Assembly: GCF_002395745.1 (NCBI RefSeq)
Contig: NZ_DGUN01000078.1
Location: 1-64,000, forward strand
Length of the DNA stretch: 64,000 nucleotides
From: Fibrobacter sp. UBA4309
GTDB taxonomy: Bacteria > Fibrobacterota > Fibrobacteria > Fibrobacterales > Fibrobacteraceae
Reading direction: 5' to 3'
Every line of letters starts with the position of its first letter. Within the stretch, counting starts at the first letter, position 1. The position numbers and the translations under genes are program-made. Positions 32,797 to 41,596 of this stretch are shown here, piece by piece. The notes beneath the pieces were generated by a model. It was not told the origin of the DNA. It was given only the letters and a program-made list of their open reading frames with translations, and made no database searches.

Positions 32797-32833
32797 CAAA
32801 AAAGAATCCGCCGGACAGATGTCCGACGGATTC
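32797..32833 (-). terminator. Rho-independent terminator after rplY
   Basis: Minus strand: GAATCCGTCGGACA pairs with TGTCCGGCGGATTC (one G-T pair) around a 2-nt loop, followed by TTTTTT. A strong hairpin ends the tRNA-Gln/rplY transcript before the lipoprotein gene. Confidence 0.9.
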
Positions 32834-32855
32834 AAAAGCAGGTTCCAGGAACCGA

Positions 32856-33506
32856 TTACTTCGCGGCAGCATCGGCAGCCGGAGCAGCGGCAGCCGGGGC
32901 AGCGGCAGCGGCCGGAGCGGCTTCAGCAGCGGCAGCATCGTCCTTCTTCTTGCTCTTGGAGGAAATCGTGAAGATCACGGTGCGCGGGCCAGAAGCCAGT
33001 TCGACGCCTTCCGGGAGCTTGAAATCCTTGGCATAGAAGGTAATGTTGGTTTCGAATTCGGAAATGTCCATTTCGAGAATGGTCGGAATGCAAGCCGGCT
33101 TGGAAGCGAGCATGAGGTAGCGGGTTTCCTGGGAGAAAACACCACCCTGGGTCTTGACACCGACCGGAAGGCCGTTCAACTTGACAGGAACGCGGACCTT
33201 GACCATGGAGTCTTCTGCGATCTTGAGGAAGTCGATGTGCGTAATCTTCTGGGTGATGGCGTCCTTCTGGTAGTTGTAGACGACGGCCGGATTGCCAGCC
33301 TTGCCATCAATTTCAAGGTCGAGAAGCGTGTAACGCTTGCCCGGAGCGAGGACCTTGCGCAAGTCGATTTCGCTTACGGCAATGTTCTGCGCTTCCATAC
33401 CCTTACCATAATAGACGGCCGGAATCTGACCAGCCTTACGCAAACGGGCGTTGTCGCGGTTTGCACCTAGCACTCTCGAGGTAGCTTTGAGCGTTGTGAG
33501 TTCCAT
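32856..33506 (-). CDS. rplY: 50S ribosomal protein L25, Ctc form
   Basis: 216 residues. Binds 5S rRNA in the large subunit. The L25 domain starts LKATSRVLGANRDNARLRKAG and contains VYYGKGMEAQNIAVSE; the TL5/Ctc beta-domain follows (LMLASKPACIPTILEMDISE). The C-terminal 30 residues are an Ala/Pro tail after a Lys/Asp patch. GGAGA lies upstream of the ATG. It lies 34 nt after tRNA-Gln in the same direction, so the two are probably co-transcribed. Confidence 0.96.
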   Translation of the reverse strand: MELTTLKATSRVLGANRDNARLRKAGQIPAVYYGKGMEAQNIAVSEIDLRKVLAPGKRYTLLDLEIDGKAGNPAVVYNYQKDAITQKITHIDFLKIAEDSMVKVRVPVKLNGLPVGVKTQGGVFSQETRYLMLASKPACIPTILEMDISEFETNITFYAKDFKLPEGVELASGPRTVIFTISSKSKKKDDAAAAEAAPAAAAAPAAAAPAADAAAK

Positions 33507-33539
33507 TTTGTTATCTCCATTTGGATTAAGAAAAATTCA

Positions 33540-33611
33540 TTGGGGTAGCTGGATTCGAACCAACGAATAACGGAATCAAAATCCGTTGTCTTACCACTTG
33601 ACGATACCCCA
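33540..33611 (-). tRNA. tRNA-Gln (anticodon TTG)
   Basis: Minus strand, 72 nt. Acceptor TGGGGTA pairs with TACCCCA (U1-A72). Anticodon stem ACGGA/TCCGT encloses loop TTTTGAT, giving anticodon TTG. T arm GTTGG-TTCGAAT-CCAGC. The discriminator is A, and CCA is not encoded. A TAAATT -10 lies about 12 nt upstream, with TTGAAA before it. The gene precedes rplY. Confidence 0.95.
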
Positions 33612-33673
33612 ATGGTGGGGACAAATTTAGCAAAAAAAGCGATTTTTCAAAGGGGTGAACAGCCGAACAAACG

Positions 33674-34552
33674 CTAATTATGCCAGAATTTGGTCAAGAC
33701 GAGGTAGCGCGTGTAGGGTTCGAGGGCGACCGCAGCCGCCTCCGCAGAGGACCTGTCCGCAAAGATGCCGAATACGGACGCACCGGACCCGCTCATGAGA
33801 GCGACCCGCGCTCCGAGGTCAAGGATCTTGTCCTTCAACGAGGCGACCAGGGGATGCTTCGGGAACACGGAAACCTCGAAAGCGTTGAAAAACGAGCCGG
33901 AATCGAGCAGGCTGTAGCCAAAAGACCTTTCCGCATCGGTTCCGCAAGCCCAGGCGGTCTTGTAGGCTTCCCAGCGGTCCGGGCCGGACTTGGGCACGCC
34001 CGCATAGGCGTCCTTTGTCGGGACGGCGTCGTGCGGAGTCGCGATAAGCAGGACTTCCCCTGCCGGAAGGTCCAGCGGGTCGATAAAAGTCAGTTGTTCG
34101 CCGATGCCCTCGGCGAAAGCCGTGCCGCCTCTGACGAGGAAGGGCACGTCGGCACCGAGCCTGGCCCCGATGCGTTCCAGTTCCGTGGGCGACAGGTGCA
34201 ACTCCCAGAGGCGGTTCAGCAACCTGAGGGTTGCTGCGGCATCGGCGCTACCGCCTCCAAGGCCGGCACCGAGAGGCATCACCTTCTCGAGGTAGATATC
34301 CGCACCGAGCAGGGGATTCCCCGCCTTGACGCGCAGGGCAACCGCCGCCTTGTACACGAGGTCCGATTCCACCGGGTATTCCTGCGGCTTGTTGTACGTA
34401 AGGTTGATAGTCCCGTCTTCGCGCGGGGTCGCCGTCACGGTATCGCCGGCATCGATGGTCTGGAATACTGTACCGAGGTCATGGTAGCCGTCTTCGCGCT
34501 TGCGGATGACATCGAGGAAGAGATTGATTTTAGCAGGAGCAAATTCTTTCAT
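33674..34552 (-). CDS. ispE: 4-diphosphocytidyl-2-C-methyl-D-erythritol kinase
   Basis: 292 residues. GHMP kinase of the non-mevalonate isoprenoid pathway; phosphorylates CDP-methylerythritol. Start FAPAKINLFLDVIRKREDGYH with the substrate-binding Lys; ATP loop PLGAGLGGGSADAAATLRLL near 92-111; C-terminal MSGSGASVFGIFAD. Length matches the family. The ATG follows a heptamer/palindrome repeat cluster on its upstream side and has no clear ribosome-binding site. Confidence 0.96.
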   Translation of the reverse strand: MKEFAPAKINLFLDVIRKREDGYHDLGTVFQTIDAGDTVTATPREDGTINLTYNKPQEYPVESDLVYKAAVALRVKAGNPLLGADIYLEKVMPLGAGLGGGSADAAATLRLLNRLWELHLSPTELERIGARLGADVPFLVRGGTAFAEGIGEQLTFIDPLDLPAGEVLLIATPHDAVPTKDAYAGVPKSGPDRWEAYKTAWACGTDAERSFGYSLLDSGSFFNAFEVSVFPKHPLVASLKDKILDLGARVALMSGSGASVFGIFADRSSAEAAAVALEPYTRYLVLTKFWHN

Positions 34553-34553
34553 A

Positions 34554-34595
34554 AGAAGTAGGAAGTAGACAGTGGTTAGTGGTTAGTGGTTAGTG
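34554..34595. repeat. Heptamer repeat island (GTTAGTG type)
   Basis: AGAAGTA GGAAGTA GACAGTG GTTAGTG GTTAGTG GTTAGTG, running directly into the palindromic element that starts near 34596. Confidence 0.8.
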
Positions 34596-34683
34596 GTCAT
34601 CCTCCGAGCCTAGCGAGGAGGAACCATCACTCTCGAAAGCCGCATTATGAACTGGATGGATCCTCGCGCAGCGAGGATGACGT
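34596..34683. repeat. Two palindromic repeat elements between ispE and ftsK
   Basis: Copy 1 (34596-34628) starts TCATCCTCC and pairs CCTCC with GGAGG. Copy 2 (34653-34683) has ATCCTCGC-GCA-GCGAGGAT, an 8-bp perfect hairpin, ending GGATGAC. Same family as the element inside topB. They lie in the gap before the end of ftsK (34704). Confidence 0.7.
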
Positions 34684-34703
34684 ATCACACCCCTCATTTC
34701 ACA

Positions 34704-37568
34704 TTACCTGAACGCGCCGGAGCGTTCGAGTTGCATCAGTTCGTCCATGCCGATGAGCATCGCGCGGGGCTTGGAGTTGCCGGTACTGCGGGCGCAGAGT
34801 CCCATACCGAACAGCTGGTCCACGATCTTGCCCGCGCGGCTGTAGCCCACGCTGAAATGGCGCTGCACCGCCGAAGTAGAAAGCCCGTTGCCGCATTCGA
34901 TGGCCCACTTGGCCACCTCGAACAGCAATTTGTCCTTCTTCTCGTTCATGGCGGCATTGCCACCTTCGCCATCCTCGCCTTCCCCGCCTTCGCCTTCCAC
35001 TTCGAAGGACTCGAGCTGCGGGTAGCATACATTCTGGTTAGAGCAGGCATCGGCGAGCTTTTCTGCCTCTTCGTCGCTGAGGAACGCACCGTGCAGGCGC
35101 ACCGGATCGGGAGCGTTCACGGCCTTGTACAGCATGTCGCCACGGCCCAGCAGCTTTTCGGCACCGGCATGGTCCATCACCGTACGGGCGTCCACCTGCG
35201 AAGCCACCTTGAAGCTGATACGCGTCGGCAGGTTCGCCTTGATGTTACCGGTAATCACCTTCACCGACGGACGCTGCGTGGCAAGCACCAGGTGGATGCC
35301 CACGGCACGTGCCTTTGCGGCAAGTCTCGAGACGTTCTTCTCGATTTCCTTGCCGGCGACCATCATCAAGTCGGCCATTTCGTCGATAATCACGACGATG
35401 AACGCCATGCGACGACCGCGATCCTCTTCGGGAACATCTTCGGGCAGCTCGCCCGCATCGAATTTTTCGTTGAAGCCGTTGATGTTGCGCACCTTCGCCT
35501 TCGCGAGCACCTCGGTACGGCGGTCCATCTCGTAGCAGAGCCACTGCAAAGCCTGGATGGCGACTTCGGGTTTGGTAATCACGGGCGCCAGCAAGTGCGG
35601 GATGTTCTCGTACATCTTGAGTTCCACCGCCTTCGGGTCCACGAGAATCATGCGGAGTTCGTCGGGAGTCTTGCTCAAGAGCATGCTCGCCATGAGCGCG
35701 TTGATGCAGACGGACTTACCGGAACCTGTCTGGCCCGCAATCATCAAGTGCGGCGCCTTCGCCAAATCCATCGCGAACGGTTCGCCCGAAATATCCTTGC
35801 CGAGCGCCATCACGATCTTGTCGGGACTCGGCTTAAACGCGGCACTCTCGAAGATGTCGCGGCCGTAAATCGTCTGCGTCTTGCGGTTGGGAATCTCGAT
35901 ACCCACGGCGCCCTTGCCCGGAATCGGAGTCAAGATGCGGATGGAAGTCGCCTTCAAGGCCATCGCGAGGTCATCTTGCAGCGAACTGAACTGCGAAACC
36001 TTCACGCCAGGCCCCGGTTCCACCTCGAAGCGCGTAATCACGGGGCCCGTCTCGCAACCGACCACCTTGCCCTTCACCTTGAAGTTCTCGAGCTTTTCTT
36101 CGAGCATGCGGCCGATTTCGTTCAGTTCCTCTTCGGTATAGTCGGCCGGCTGCGGCTCGTGCGTATCCAGAATCTCGTCGACCGTGGGCACCTTGTACTC
36201 GTCGTAATGGACGGTCGGGTCCAGCTGCGGGATTCCCGTGGACTCAGCCGTCCCGATGCGGTTGGGCGGCACGTAGGTCGGATCGCGGTCCACTTCGTCA
36301 GCGCCGACGATTTCGGGCATGAACGTTTCGTCTTCGTCGTTGCCTTCCACGACAGGATTTTCGTCTTCTTGCGGTTCGTCTACGGCAAAATCTTCTCCGT
36401 GGCGGGCAGCGACAACCGTCTCTTCGGTATAGGGGTTCGGCTTTTCTGCCTCGGGCTGCGGCTCTCCGCCGCGCACCGCTCCCTTCACCACGATCTTGTT
36501 CTGGTGCGCCTTCTCCCAGTTCAACAGGTCGCGCGCACGCCTGATTTCGGCAATCTTGTCGCGGATTTCCTTTATCTGCAAGGCGCTCATGCGGCCCTCG
36601 CCATCGCGGAGTTCCTGCTCCAGGCGAAGGATTTCGGGATCTTCCTGTTCAGAGGCGGCAACCGTCACCTGGTCGGCGGCGACAACGGTCTCGTCATCGC
36701 CACGGAATCCCGGAGGCGCAACCGTCGTCACGTCCGGAGCATACGGATTTTCGGCAAGGCCCTTCTCGTACGGAAACGGGGCGGCATCTTCTTTGGCGCC
36801 CACCATGCCCATCACGCCACGCCTAACCTTGAACGGCTTGATATCGGCCTTGTCCCTGATATTGTAACCATCCGGCACGGAATAGATGGTACTGTCGTCG
36901 ACAAGCATGTCCTTGCGGCCCTTGCGGGCTTCACGGCCCGTCAAGGAAGCCTGGACATCGTCTGCGACGGGGGCTTCGGCATTCTTTTTATGGAACAGGC
37001 CGGCAAACCATTTCAACGTCTTCGCGATGAAGGCGAAATGCCTCGGGCGTAGTCCAAACGAAAGCACGAGAATCAATCCCAGCGTGGCCACGAGGATAAT
37101 CAGGGGCGCCACAACGGACACCGTCCCGAACACCGAGACAAAAACGTACTGCATAAAGAACTGCCCCAGCACACCGCCGTTGCTGAACAGGACCTCGCGC
37201 GGGAGCCCCGTCATGCCATAGGATTTCAGGGAAAGCAGGCACGAAAGGTCCAGCGTCAGAAGCGTCATGCCGATGCTAAAGCTGAGCAGGCGGGGACGCA
37301 AAACCTTCAAGGCAATAAAAAGACCCCACAGGACCAAGGACAAAGTAAAGAAGATGACAGGGAGGCGTCCGAAAACAAACGTAAACGTATCAGGGACCAG
37401 CTTGCCAAAAAAAGGACCAAGCCAATTGCCGTTTTCGCCGCTATAGACCGAACTGATGCACCCCAGCAGCAGTATTACGCCCACCGCAAACAGGAACCAG
37501 CCCGAAACAAGCCCAAAAAACGGGGTTTCTTGCTCAATTTTTTTACTTTTCTTCTTGCTCGCTGCCAA
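34704..37568 (-). CDS. ftsK: DNA translocase FtsK/SpoIIIE
   Basis: 954 residues from the chosen start. Septal DNA pump that clears chromosomes during division. Four or so N-terminal membrane helices (about 25-190), an acidic/variable linker (to about 430), then the motor: Walker A AGQTGSGKSV near 611, Walker B FIVVIIDEMADLMM, LATQRPSVKVITGNIK. The C-terminal gamma winged helix (SVGYSRAGKIVDQL) reads KOPS-like signals. Start: an AAGGAG site (37576-37581) lies downstream of the GTG at 37583 and 7 nt before a TTG at 37568, and a TATATT box would begin the mRNA near that GTG. TTG is therefore favoured, shortening the protein by five residues. Confidence 0.95.
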   Translation of the reverse strand: MAASKKKSKKIEQETPFFGLVSGWFLFAVGVILLLGCISSVYSGENGNWLGPFFGKLVPDTFTFVFGRLPVIFFTLSLVLWGLFIALKVLRPRLLSFSIGMTLLTLDLSCLLSLKSYGMTGLPREVLFSNGGVLGQFFMQYVFVSVFGTVSVVAPLIILVATLGLILVLSFGLRPRHFAFIAKTLKWFAGLFHKKNAEAPVADDVQASLTGREARKGRKDMLVDDSTIYSVPDGYNIRDKADIKPFKVRRGVMGMVGAKEDAAPFPYEKGLAENPYAPDVTTVAPPGFRGDDETVVAADQVTVAASEQEDPEILRLEQELRDGEGRMSALQIKEIRDKIAEIRRARDLLNWEKAHQNKIVVKGAVRGGEPQPEAEKPNPYTEETVVAARHGEDFAVDEPQEDENPVVEGNDEDETFMPEIVGADEVDRDPTYVPPNRIGTAESTGIPQLDPTVHYDEYKVPTVDEILDTHEPQPADYTEEELNEIGRMLEEKLENFKVKGKVVGCETGPVITRFEVEPGPGVKVSQFSSLQDDLAMALKATSIRILTPIPGKGAVGIEIPNRKTQTIYGRDIFESAAFKPSPDKIVMALGKDISGEPFAMDLAKAPHLMIAGQTGSGKSVCINALMASMLLSKTPDELRMILVDPKAVELKMYENIPHLLAPVITKPEVAIQALQWLCYEMDRRTEVLAKAKVRNINGFNEKFDAGELPEDVPEEDRGRRMAFIVVIIDEMADLMMVAGKEIEKNVSRLAAKARAVGIHLVLATQRPSVKVITGNIKANLPTRISFKVASQVDARTVMDHAGAEKLLGRGDMLYKAVNAPDPVRLHGAFLSDEEAEKLADACSNQNVCYPQLESFEVEGEGGEGEDGEGGNAAMNEKKDKLLFEVAKWAIECGNGLSTSAVQRHFSVGYSRAGKIVDQLFGMGLCARSTGNSKPRAMLIGMDELMQLERSGAFR

Positions 37569-37616
37569 AATATGCTCCTTCACTATATAAAAGAAATATA
37601 GATTAAGTCCTTTTAT

Positions 37617-37622
37617 TATAAT
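37617..37622 (+). promoter_or_regulatory. -10 box 6 nt before the CHASE2 cyclase start
   Basis: TATAAT, gap TAGAAC, then the ATG at 37629; no ribosome-binding site, a leaderless arrangement. Confidence 0.55.
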
Positions 37623-37628
37623 TAGAAC

Positions 37629-40600
37629 ATGCAGAAAAAAGTATCGAAAAAAATAAAGAAATTTTCTGTCGGCGTAAGCATCTCGGCAATGCTCGTCTTT
37701 ATCATTTTGTTCTTCGGCAACGTCCAGGACCCGAACCTGTATTTCGCAAAGTCCGGAGCTGAATCGCTAGAGTACCTTTTTTACGACCTCTTCTTTAAAA
37801 CCCGCACCGGCAAGATTACCGACACCAACAAGGACAACAGCGTCGTCGCTGCGGACAACTACGACCCCAACATTCTGATTGTCGATATCGACGAACCTTC
37901 CCTGACCAAGCTTGGCCCCTACACCACCTGGGAAAGAGACTTCCACGCAGATGTCACCAAGAACCTCACCGAAGGCGGGGCGTCGGCAATCGGCTTCGAT
38001 ATCATGTTCAAGACGGCGGACTTCGGCAAGAAGAAAACCGACAACAACATGGTTCTCATCAACAAGCTCAAGGAACAGAACGCCCTTATCCTGGTGAACG
38101 ATTCCGCGGTCATGGAAGGCACGCACTCGTTCTTCAACTACGATTCCATGCTGGTCACCGCCATCAAGGAGAGCGGGAACACCATCATGTGCTACGATTT
38201 CGGCGAATGGGGCAACTACAAGCACGAGTCGCAGTGGCGCCCGATCAGTTCGCTCGACTGGGCCAAGGATATCGGTTTCGGTTCCACGTTCACGCAGAGC
38301 CAGATTGACCATCCCGAAAATATCGAGAACAAGGACCTGCTCGACAACATCTTCCCCGAAATCGCGCACGCGAGCAAGTTTATCGGTTCGGTGAACGCCT
38401 ACCCCGACGAAGACGGCGTGGTGCGCCGCGTCGCCATGCTCTACCGCTTCCCCAACAAGGAACTCAACGATTCCCTGCAAGAAAGCGACGTCCGCATCTA
38501 CACGACGATGTCCCTGATGACGGTTTTGCACCTTTACCGCCAAAAGCCGGAAAACGTCATCATCAAGATGGGCAAGTATATAGACGTAGGCAAGCCTTTT
38601 GGCGTATACCGCGATGACAACGGCGAAATTCAGACGACATTCCCGCGCTTCACCTACCCCATGTTCACCTCGCTGCAAAAGAAGCTCAAGGCCGCTGCCG
38701 AAAAAATCCGCAACACGTCCAAGAGCAAGCGCAAGGCCGAATTCATCGACGTGTCGTCAAAGATTATCGCGAGCAAGGACGAAGACGGATCCATCTCGTT
38801 CGACATTTTCGAAGGCCAGACCATTTCGGACAGGTTCTCCACCATAGTCCAGACCATGGACACCACGATATTCGGCAAACTTGAAGGACACGAAGAAAAG
38901 GAAATCGAAGAAAACATCACCATCAAGAGGGACTCGCTCGACGATAACCACTTTGTCATCACGGATACCGAAGAAGAAGACGAAGTCATCGTCACGCCCT
39001 TTGTCGTAAGCACCATCCAGAGCTATGCGGACTCCCTGAAAGACCTGGAACCGGGCAGGCTGCTGCACCTCGCCATGGACATGGACATCCGATACGACTA
39101 CAACAAGAAGGCCTGGAAATCCAACATGGTCATCTTGAGTTCCGATGTGCTGCAAGACATTCTCAACACGCCCGAATCGGCTATCGAGAACCTGAAGAAA
39201 GGCGAAGAACTCCGTTTCGGAAACGTCAAGCGCATTCCTATCGACAAGTACGGCCGCTACCTGGTGAACTACCAGGGCCGCTACAATACCATCGACGCCC
39301 AGAGAAGTTTCCAGCACCTTTCTTACTACGACGTATTGAAACACCGCGTAGACCCCGGATTCTACCAGGGCAAGACATTCATTCTCGGTTCTGCCGCGGC
39401 GGCCATGTTCGACTTTGTGTCAGGCCCGCACGAAGAACACTACCCCGGCGTGCTCGTCCACTCCACCATTCTCCAGAACATCTTGAACAACCAGTTCATC
39501 GTGTTCCTGCAAGAGCACTACCAGCAAATCATCGTTCTCATCCTCGCCATCCTCTGCACCTTTGTCGGCCTCTATATCCGAAGCTACATCGCCATATCGT
39601 TCGCCCTCATCATGATGTTCGCCTACACCATCGTAGCCTACTTCTACTTTGTAAACGGAACGTACATCGGCGTTTCCAAGCAGCTGCTGACGATTCTGCT
39701 TACAACCATTTCTGCCCTGATTGTCCAGTTCTACTTTGAATCCAAGGAAAAGAACTTCTTGAACAACGCCTTCAAGCAGTACATTTCTCCGGAACTTATA
39801 GATGCGATGGTGACGAACGAGATTATGCCGACCCTCGGCGGATCCAAGTCGAACATTACCGCCTACTTTACCGATATCGCAAGTTTCTCCACCTTCTCCG
39901 AAAAGATCGGTGACCCGAGTAAGCTGGTCGACCTGCTGAACGAATACCTGACCGCCATGACGGATACGCTGCTCGGCAACAAGGGAACGCTCGACAAGTA
40001 CGAAGGCGACGCCATCATCGCGTTCTTCGGAGCGCCCATGCCGCTCGAAAACCACGCCCAGAGCGCCTGCAACTCGGCCATCGACATGCAGAACAAGCTC
40101 AAGAAGCTCCGCAAGAAATGGAAGGGCGAAGGCGACAAGTGGCCGGAAGTCGTCCACAACATGCACATGAGAATCGGCATCAACTCCGGCGACATCGTTA
40201 CCGGAAATATGGGCTCTTCGATGCGTAAGAACTACACCATGATGGGCGACGCCGTGAACCTCGCCGCACGTTTGGAAAGCGCAGCCAAGCAGTACGGTGC
40301 CTACATACAAATTAGCGAAGACACGCAAAGCCACCTGGAAGACGGCAAGTACATCTACCGTTCTCTCGATACTATCCGCGTAGTCGGCAAGAGCAAGCCC
40401 GTCAAGACATTCGAACTGCTGGAACGCAGCGGCTGCGACAACGAGGCCCAACTCAAGAAACTCGTCGAGATTTGGGAACAGGGCCGCAGCGCCTACCTCA
40501 ACATGGAATGGGACAAGGCGAAGGAACTGTTTACCCAGTGCCTGGAATACGAGCCGCACCTGCCCGAACACGACCCGGGAAGCAAGACTTGCCCGAGCCT

Positions 40601-40694
40601 CGTGTACATCCAGCGTTGCGAGAACTACAAGATAAACCCGCCCGTGCCCGCAGGCGAAACCTGGGACGGCGTGTTCACGGCTACGAGTAAATAG
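37629..40694 (+). CDS. CHASE2-domain class III adenylate/guanylate cyclase
   Basis: 1021 residues. Signal-anchor helix at 17-33, then a long extracytoplasmic CHASE2 sensor (LIVDIDEPSLTKLGPYTTWER, ASAIGFDIMF), with an acidic insertion around residues 350-460 (KSKRKAEF, DTEEEDEVIV). Three membrane helices follow (about 630-700), then a cyclase domain at 735-930: metal Asp in TAYFTDIASFSTFSE and YEGDAIIAFFGAPM, RIGINSGDIVTGNMGS, MMGDAVNLAARLE. The Lys in LDKYEGD favours ATP as substrate, so cAMP is the likely product. A TPR-like tail ends the protein. Expected role: extracellular signal to cyclic nucleotide; the ligand is unknown. Confidence 0.9.
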   Translation: MQKKVSKKIKKFSVGVSISAMLVFIILFFGNVQDPNLYFAKSGAESLEYLFYDLFFKTRTGKITDTNKDNSVVAADNYDPNILIVDIDEPSLTKLGPYTTWERDFHADVTKNLTEGGASAIGFDIMFKTADFGKKKTDNNMVLINKLKEQNALILVNDSAVMEGTHSFFNYDSMLVTAIKESGNTIMCYDFGEWGNYKHESQWRPISSLDWAKDIGFGSTFTQSQIDHPENIENKDLLDNIFPEIAHASKFIGSVNAYPDEDGVVRRVAMLYRFPNKELNDSLQESDVRIYTTMSLMTVLHLYRQKPENVIIKMGKYIDVGKPFGVYRDDNGEIQTTFPRFTYPMFTSLQKKLKAAAEKIRNTSKSKRKAEFIDVSSKIIASKDEDGSISFDIFEGQTISDRFSTIVQTMDTTIFGKLEGHEEKEIEENITIKRDSLDDNHFVITDTEEEDEVIVTPFVVSTIQSYADSLKDLEPGRLLHLAMDMDIRYDYNKKAWKSNMVILSSDVLQDILNTPESAIENLKKGEELRFGNVKRIPIDKYGRYLVNYQGRYNTIDAQRSFQHLSYYDVLKHRVDPGFYQGKTFILGSAAAAMFDFVSGPHEEHYPGVLVHSTILQNILNNQFIVFLQEHYQQIIVLILAILCTFVGLYIRSYIAISFALIMMFAYTIVAYFYFVNGTYIGVSKQLLTILLTTISALIVQFYFESKEKNFLNNAFKQYISPELIDAMVTNEIMPTLGGSKSNITAYFTDIASFSTFSEKIGDPSKLVDLLNEYLTAMTDTLLGNKGTLDKYEGDAIIAFFGAPMPLENHAQSACNSAIDMQNKLKKLRKKWKGEGDKWPEVVHNMHMRIGINSGDIVTGNMGSSMRKNYTMMGDAVNLAARLESAAKQYGAYIQISEDTQSHLEDGKYIYRSLDTIRVVGKSKPVKTFELLERSGCDNEAQLKKLVEIWEQGRSAYLNMEWDKAKELFTQCLEYEPHLPEHDPGSKTCPSLVYIQRCENYKINPPVPAGETWDGVFTATSK

Positions 40695-40695
40695 A

Positions 40696-40723
40696 CTGGA
40701 TCCTTCGACAGGCTCAGGATGAC
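40696..40723. repeat. Short palindromic repeat between convergent genes
   Basis: CTGGATCCTTCGACAGGCTC followed by AGGATGAC; ATCCT pairs with AGGAT. It fills the 37-bp gap between the cyclase stop and the panC stop and may act as a weak bidirectional terminator. Confidence 0.65.
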
Positions 40724-40731
40724 ACAACGTG

Positions 40732-41583
40732 TCAGTTCAGTTCGATATTGTCGATCAGGCGGGTCTTGCCGAAGAAAGCCGCAACGAGAATCACGACCTT
40801 GACATCCGGTTGAAGTACCGCAGAGAACTTCTGCAGGGTCTTCTGGTCCACCACCTCGACATACTGCACCTGGCCGCGATTCGCGAGAATCGACTTGATG
40901 ACGACATCGCGCAACAGGGCGACACGGCGTTCGCCCTTCTCGAACAGCTCCTTGGCCTGGTGAAGTCCGTTGTTGATGCTCAGCGCCTGCGAATGTTCCA
41001 GTTCGGAGAGGTATTCGTTACGGCTAGAAAGAGCCAAGCCGGATTCTTCGCGCACAATCTTCACGCGGTGGATCTTGATGTTGAAATTCAAGTCGCGCAC
41101 CATGCGTTCGATAAGGAAAACCTGCTGGTAATCCTTCTCGCCAAAGTAGGCGTGGTTCGCACCGGTGATAAGGAAAAGCTTAGAAACGACAGTGAGTACG
41201 CCGCGGAAATGTCCCGGGCGGTAGGCTCCGCAATAAAGGCTTTCGAGGGATTCGTCGCGAACCAGGGTCAGCGGGTCTCCTTCGGGGTACATCTCGGCAA
41301 CGCTCGGCGCAAAGACAAAATCGGCGCCAATGGATTCTGCAAGTTTGGCATCGGCCTCCAGGCGCTTGGGATACTTGTCCAGATCCTCGTTCTTGCCGAA
41401 CTGGATGGGATTCAAGAAAACGCTCACGACCGTCACGTCACAGTCCTTTACCGATTCCTTGATCAAGGCGGCGTGGCCATTATGGAGGGCGCCCATCGTC
41501 GGAACGAGACCGATGGACTTATCCTGCATTACATACGGTTTCAACGCTGCACGAAGGGCATCAATTGAATGGATTACTTGCAT
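40732..41583 (-). CDS. panC: Pantothenate synthetase
   Basis: 283 residues. ATP-dependent ligation of pantoate and beta-alanine, last step to vitamin B5. Nucleotidyltransferase motifs VPTMGALHNGH (HxGH type), VSVFLNPIQFG, DFVFAPSVAEMYP, CGAYRPGHFRGVLTVV, FGEKDYQQ and SSRNEYLS. Length is typical. Last gene of a folK-kinase-panC operon, starting 13 nt after the kinase stop. panB and panD are not seen here. Confidence 0.97.
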   Translation of the reverse strand: MQVIHSIDALRAALKPYVMQDKSIGLVPTMGALHNGHAALIKESVKDCDVTVVSVFLNPIQFGKNEDLDKYPKRLEADAKLAESIGADFVFAPSVAEMYPEGDPLTLVRDESLESLYCGAYRPGHFRGVLTVVSKLFLITGANHAYFGEKDYQQVFLIERMVRDLNFNIKIHRVKIVREESGLALSSRNEYLSELEHSQALSINNGLHQAKELFEKGERRVALLRDVVIKSILANRGQVQYVEVVDQKTLQKFSAVLQPDVKVVILVAAFFGKTRLIDNIELN

Positions 41584-41596
41584 TACTTTAACCTTT

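Noticed and set aside
34647..37052. Open frame of about 800 codons antisense to ftsK
   Set aside because: His/Arg/Leu-rich, no domain, and mirrors the codon pattern of ftsK; an antisense shadow of a high-GC3 gene.
39420..40727. Minus-strand frame starting MCHPEPVEG opposite the cyclase
   Set aside because: Its start lies in the palindromic repeat at 40696 and the rest is the antisense of the cyclase domain.
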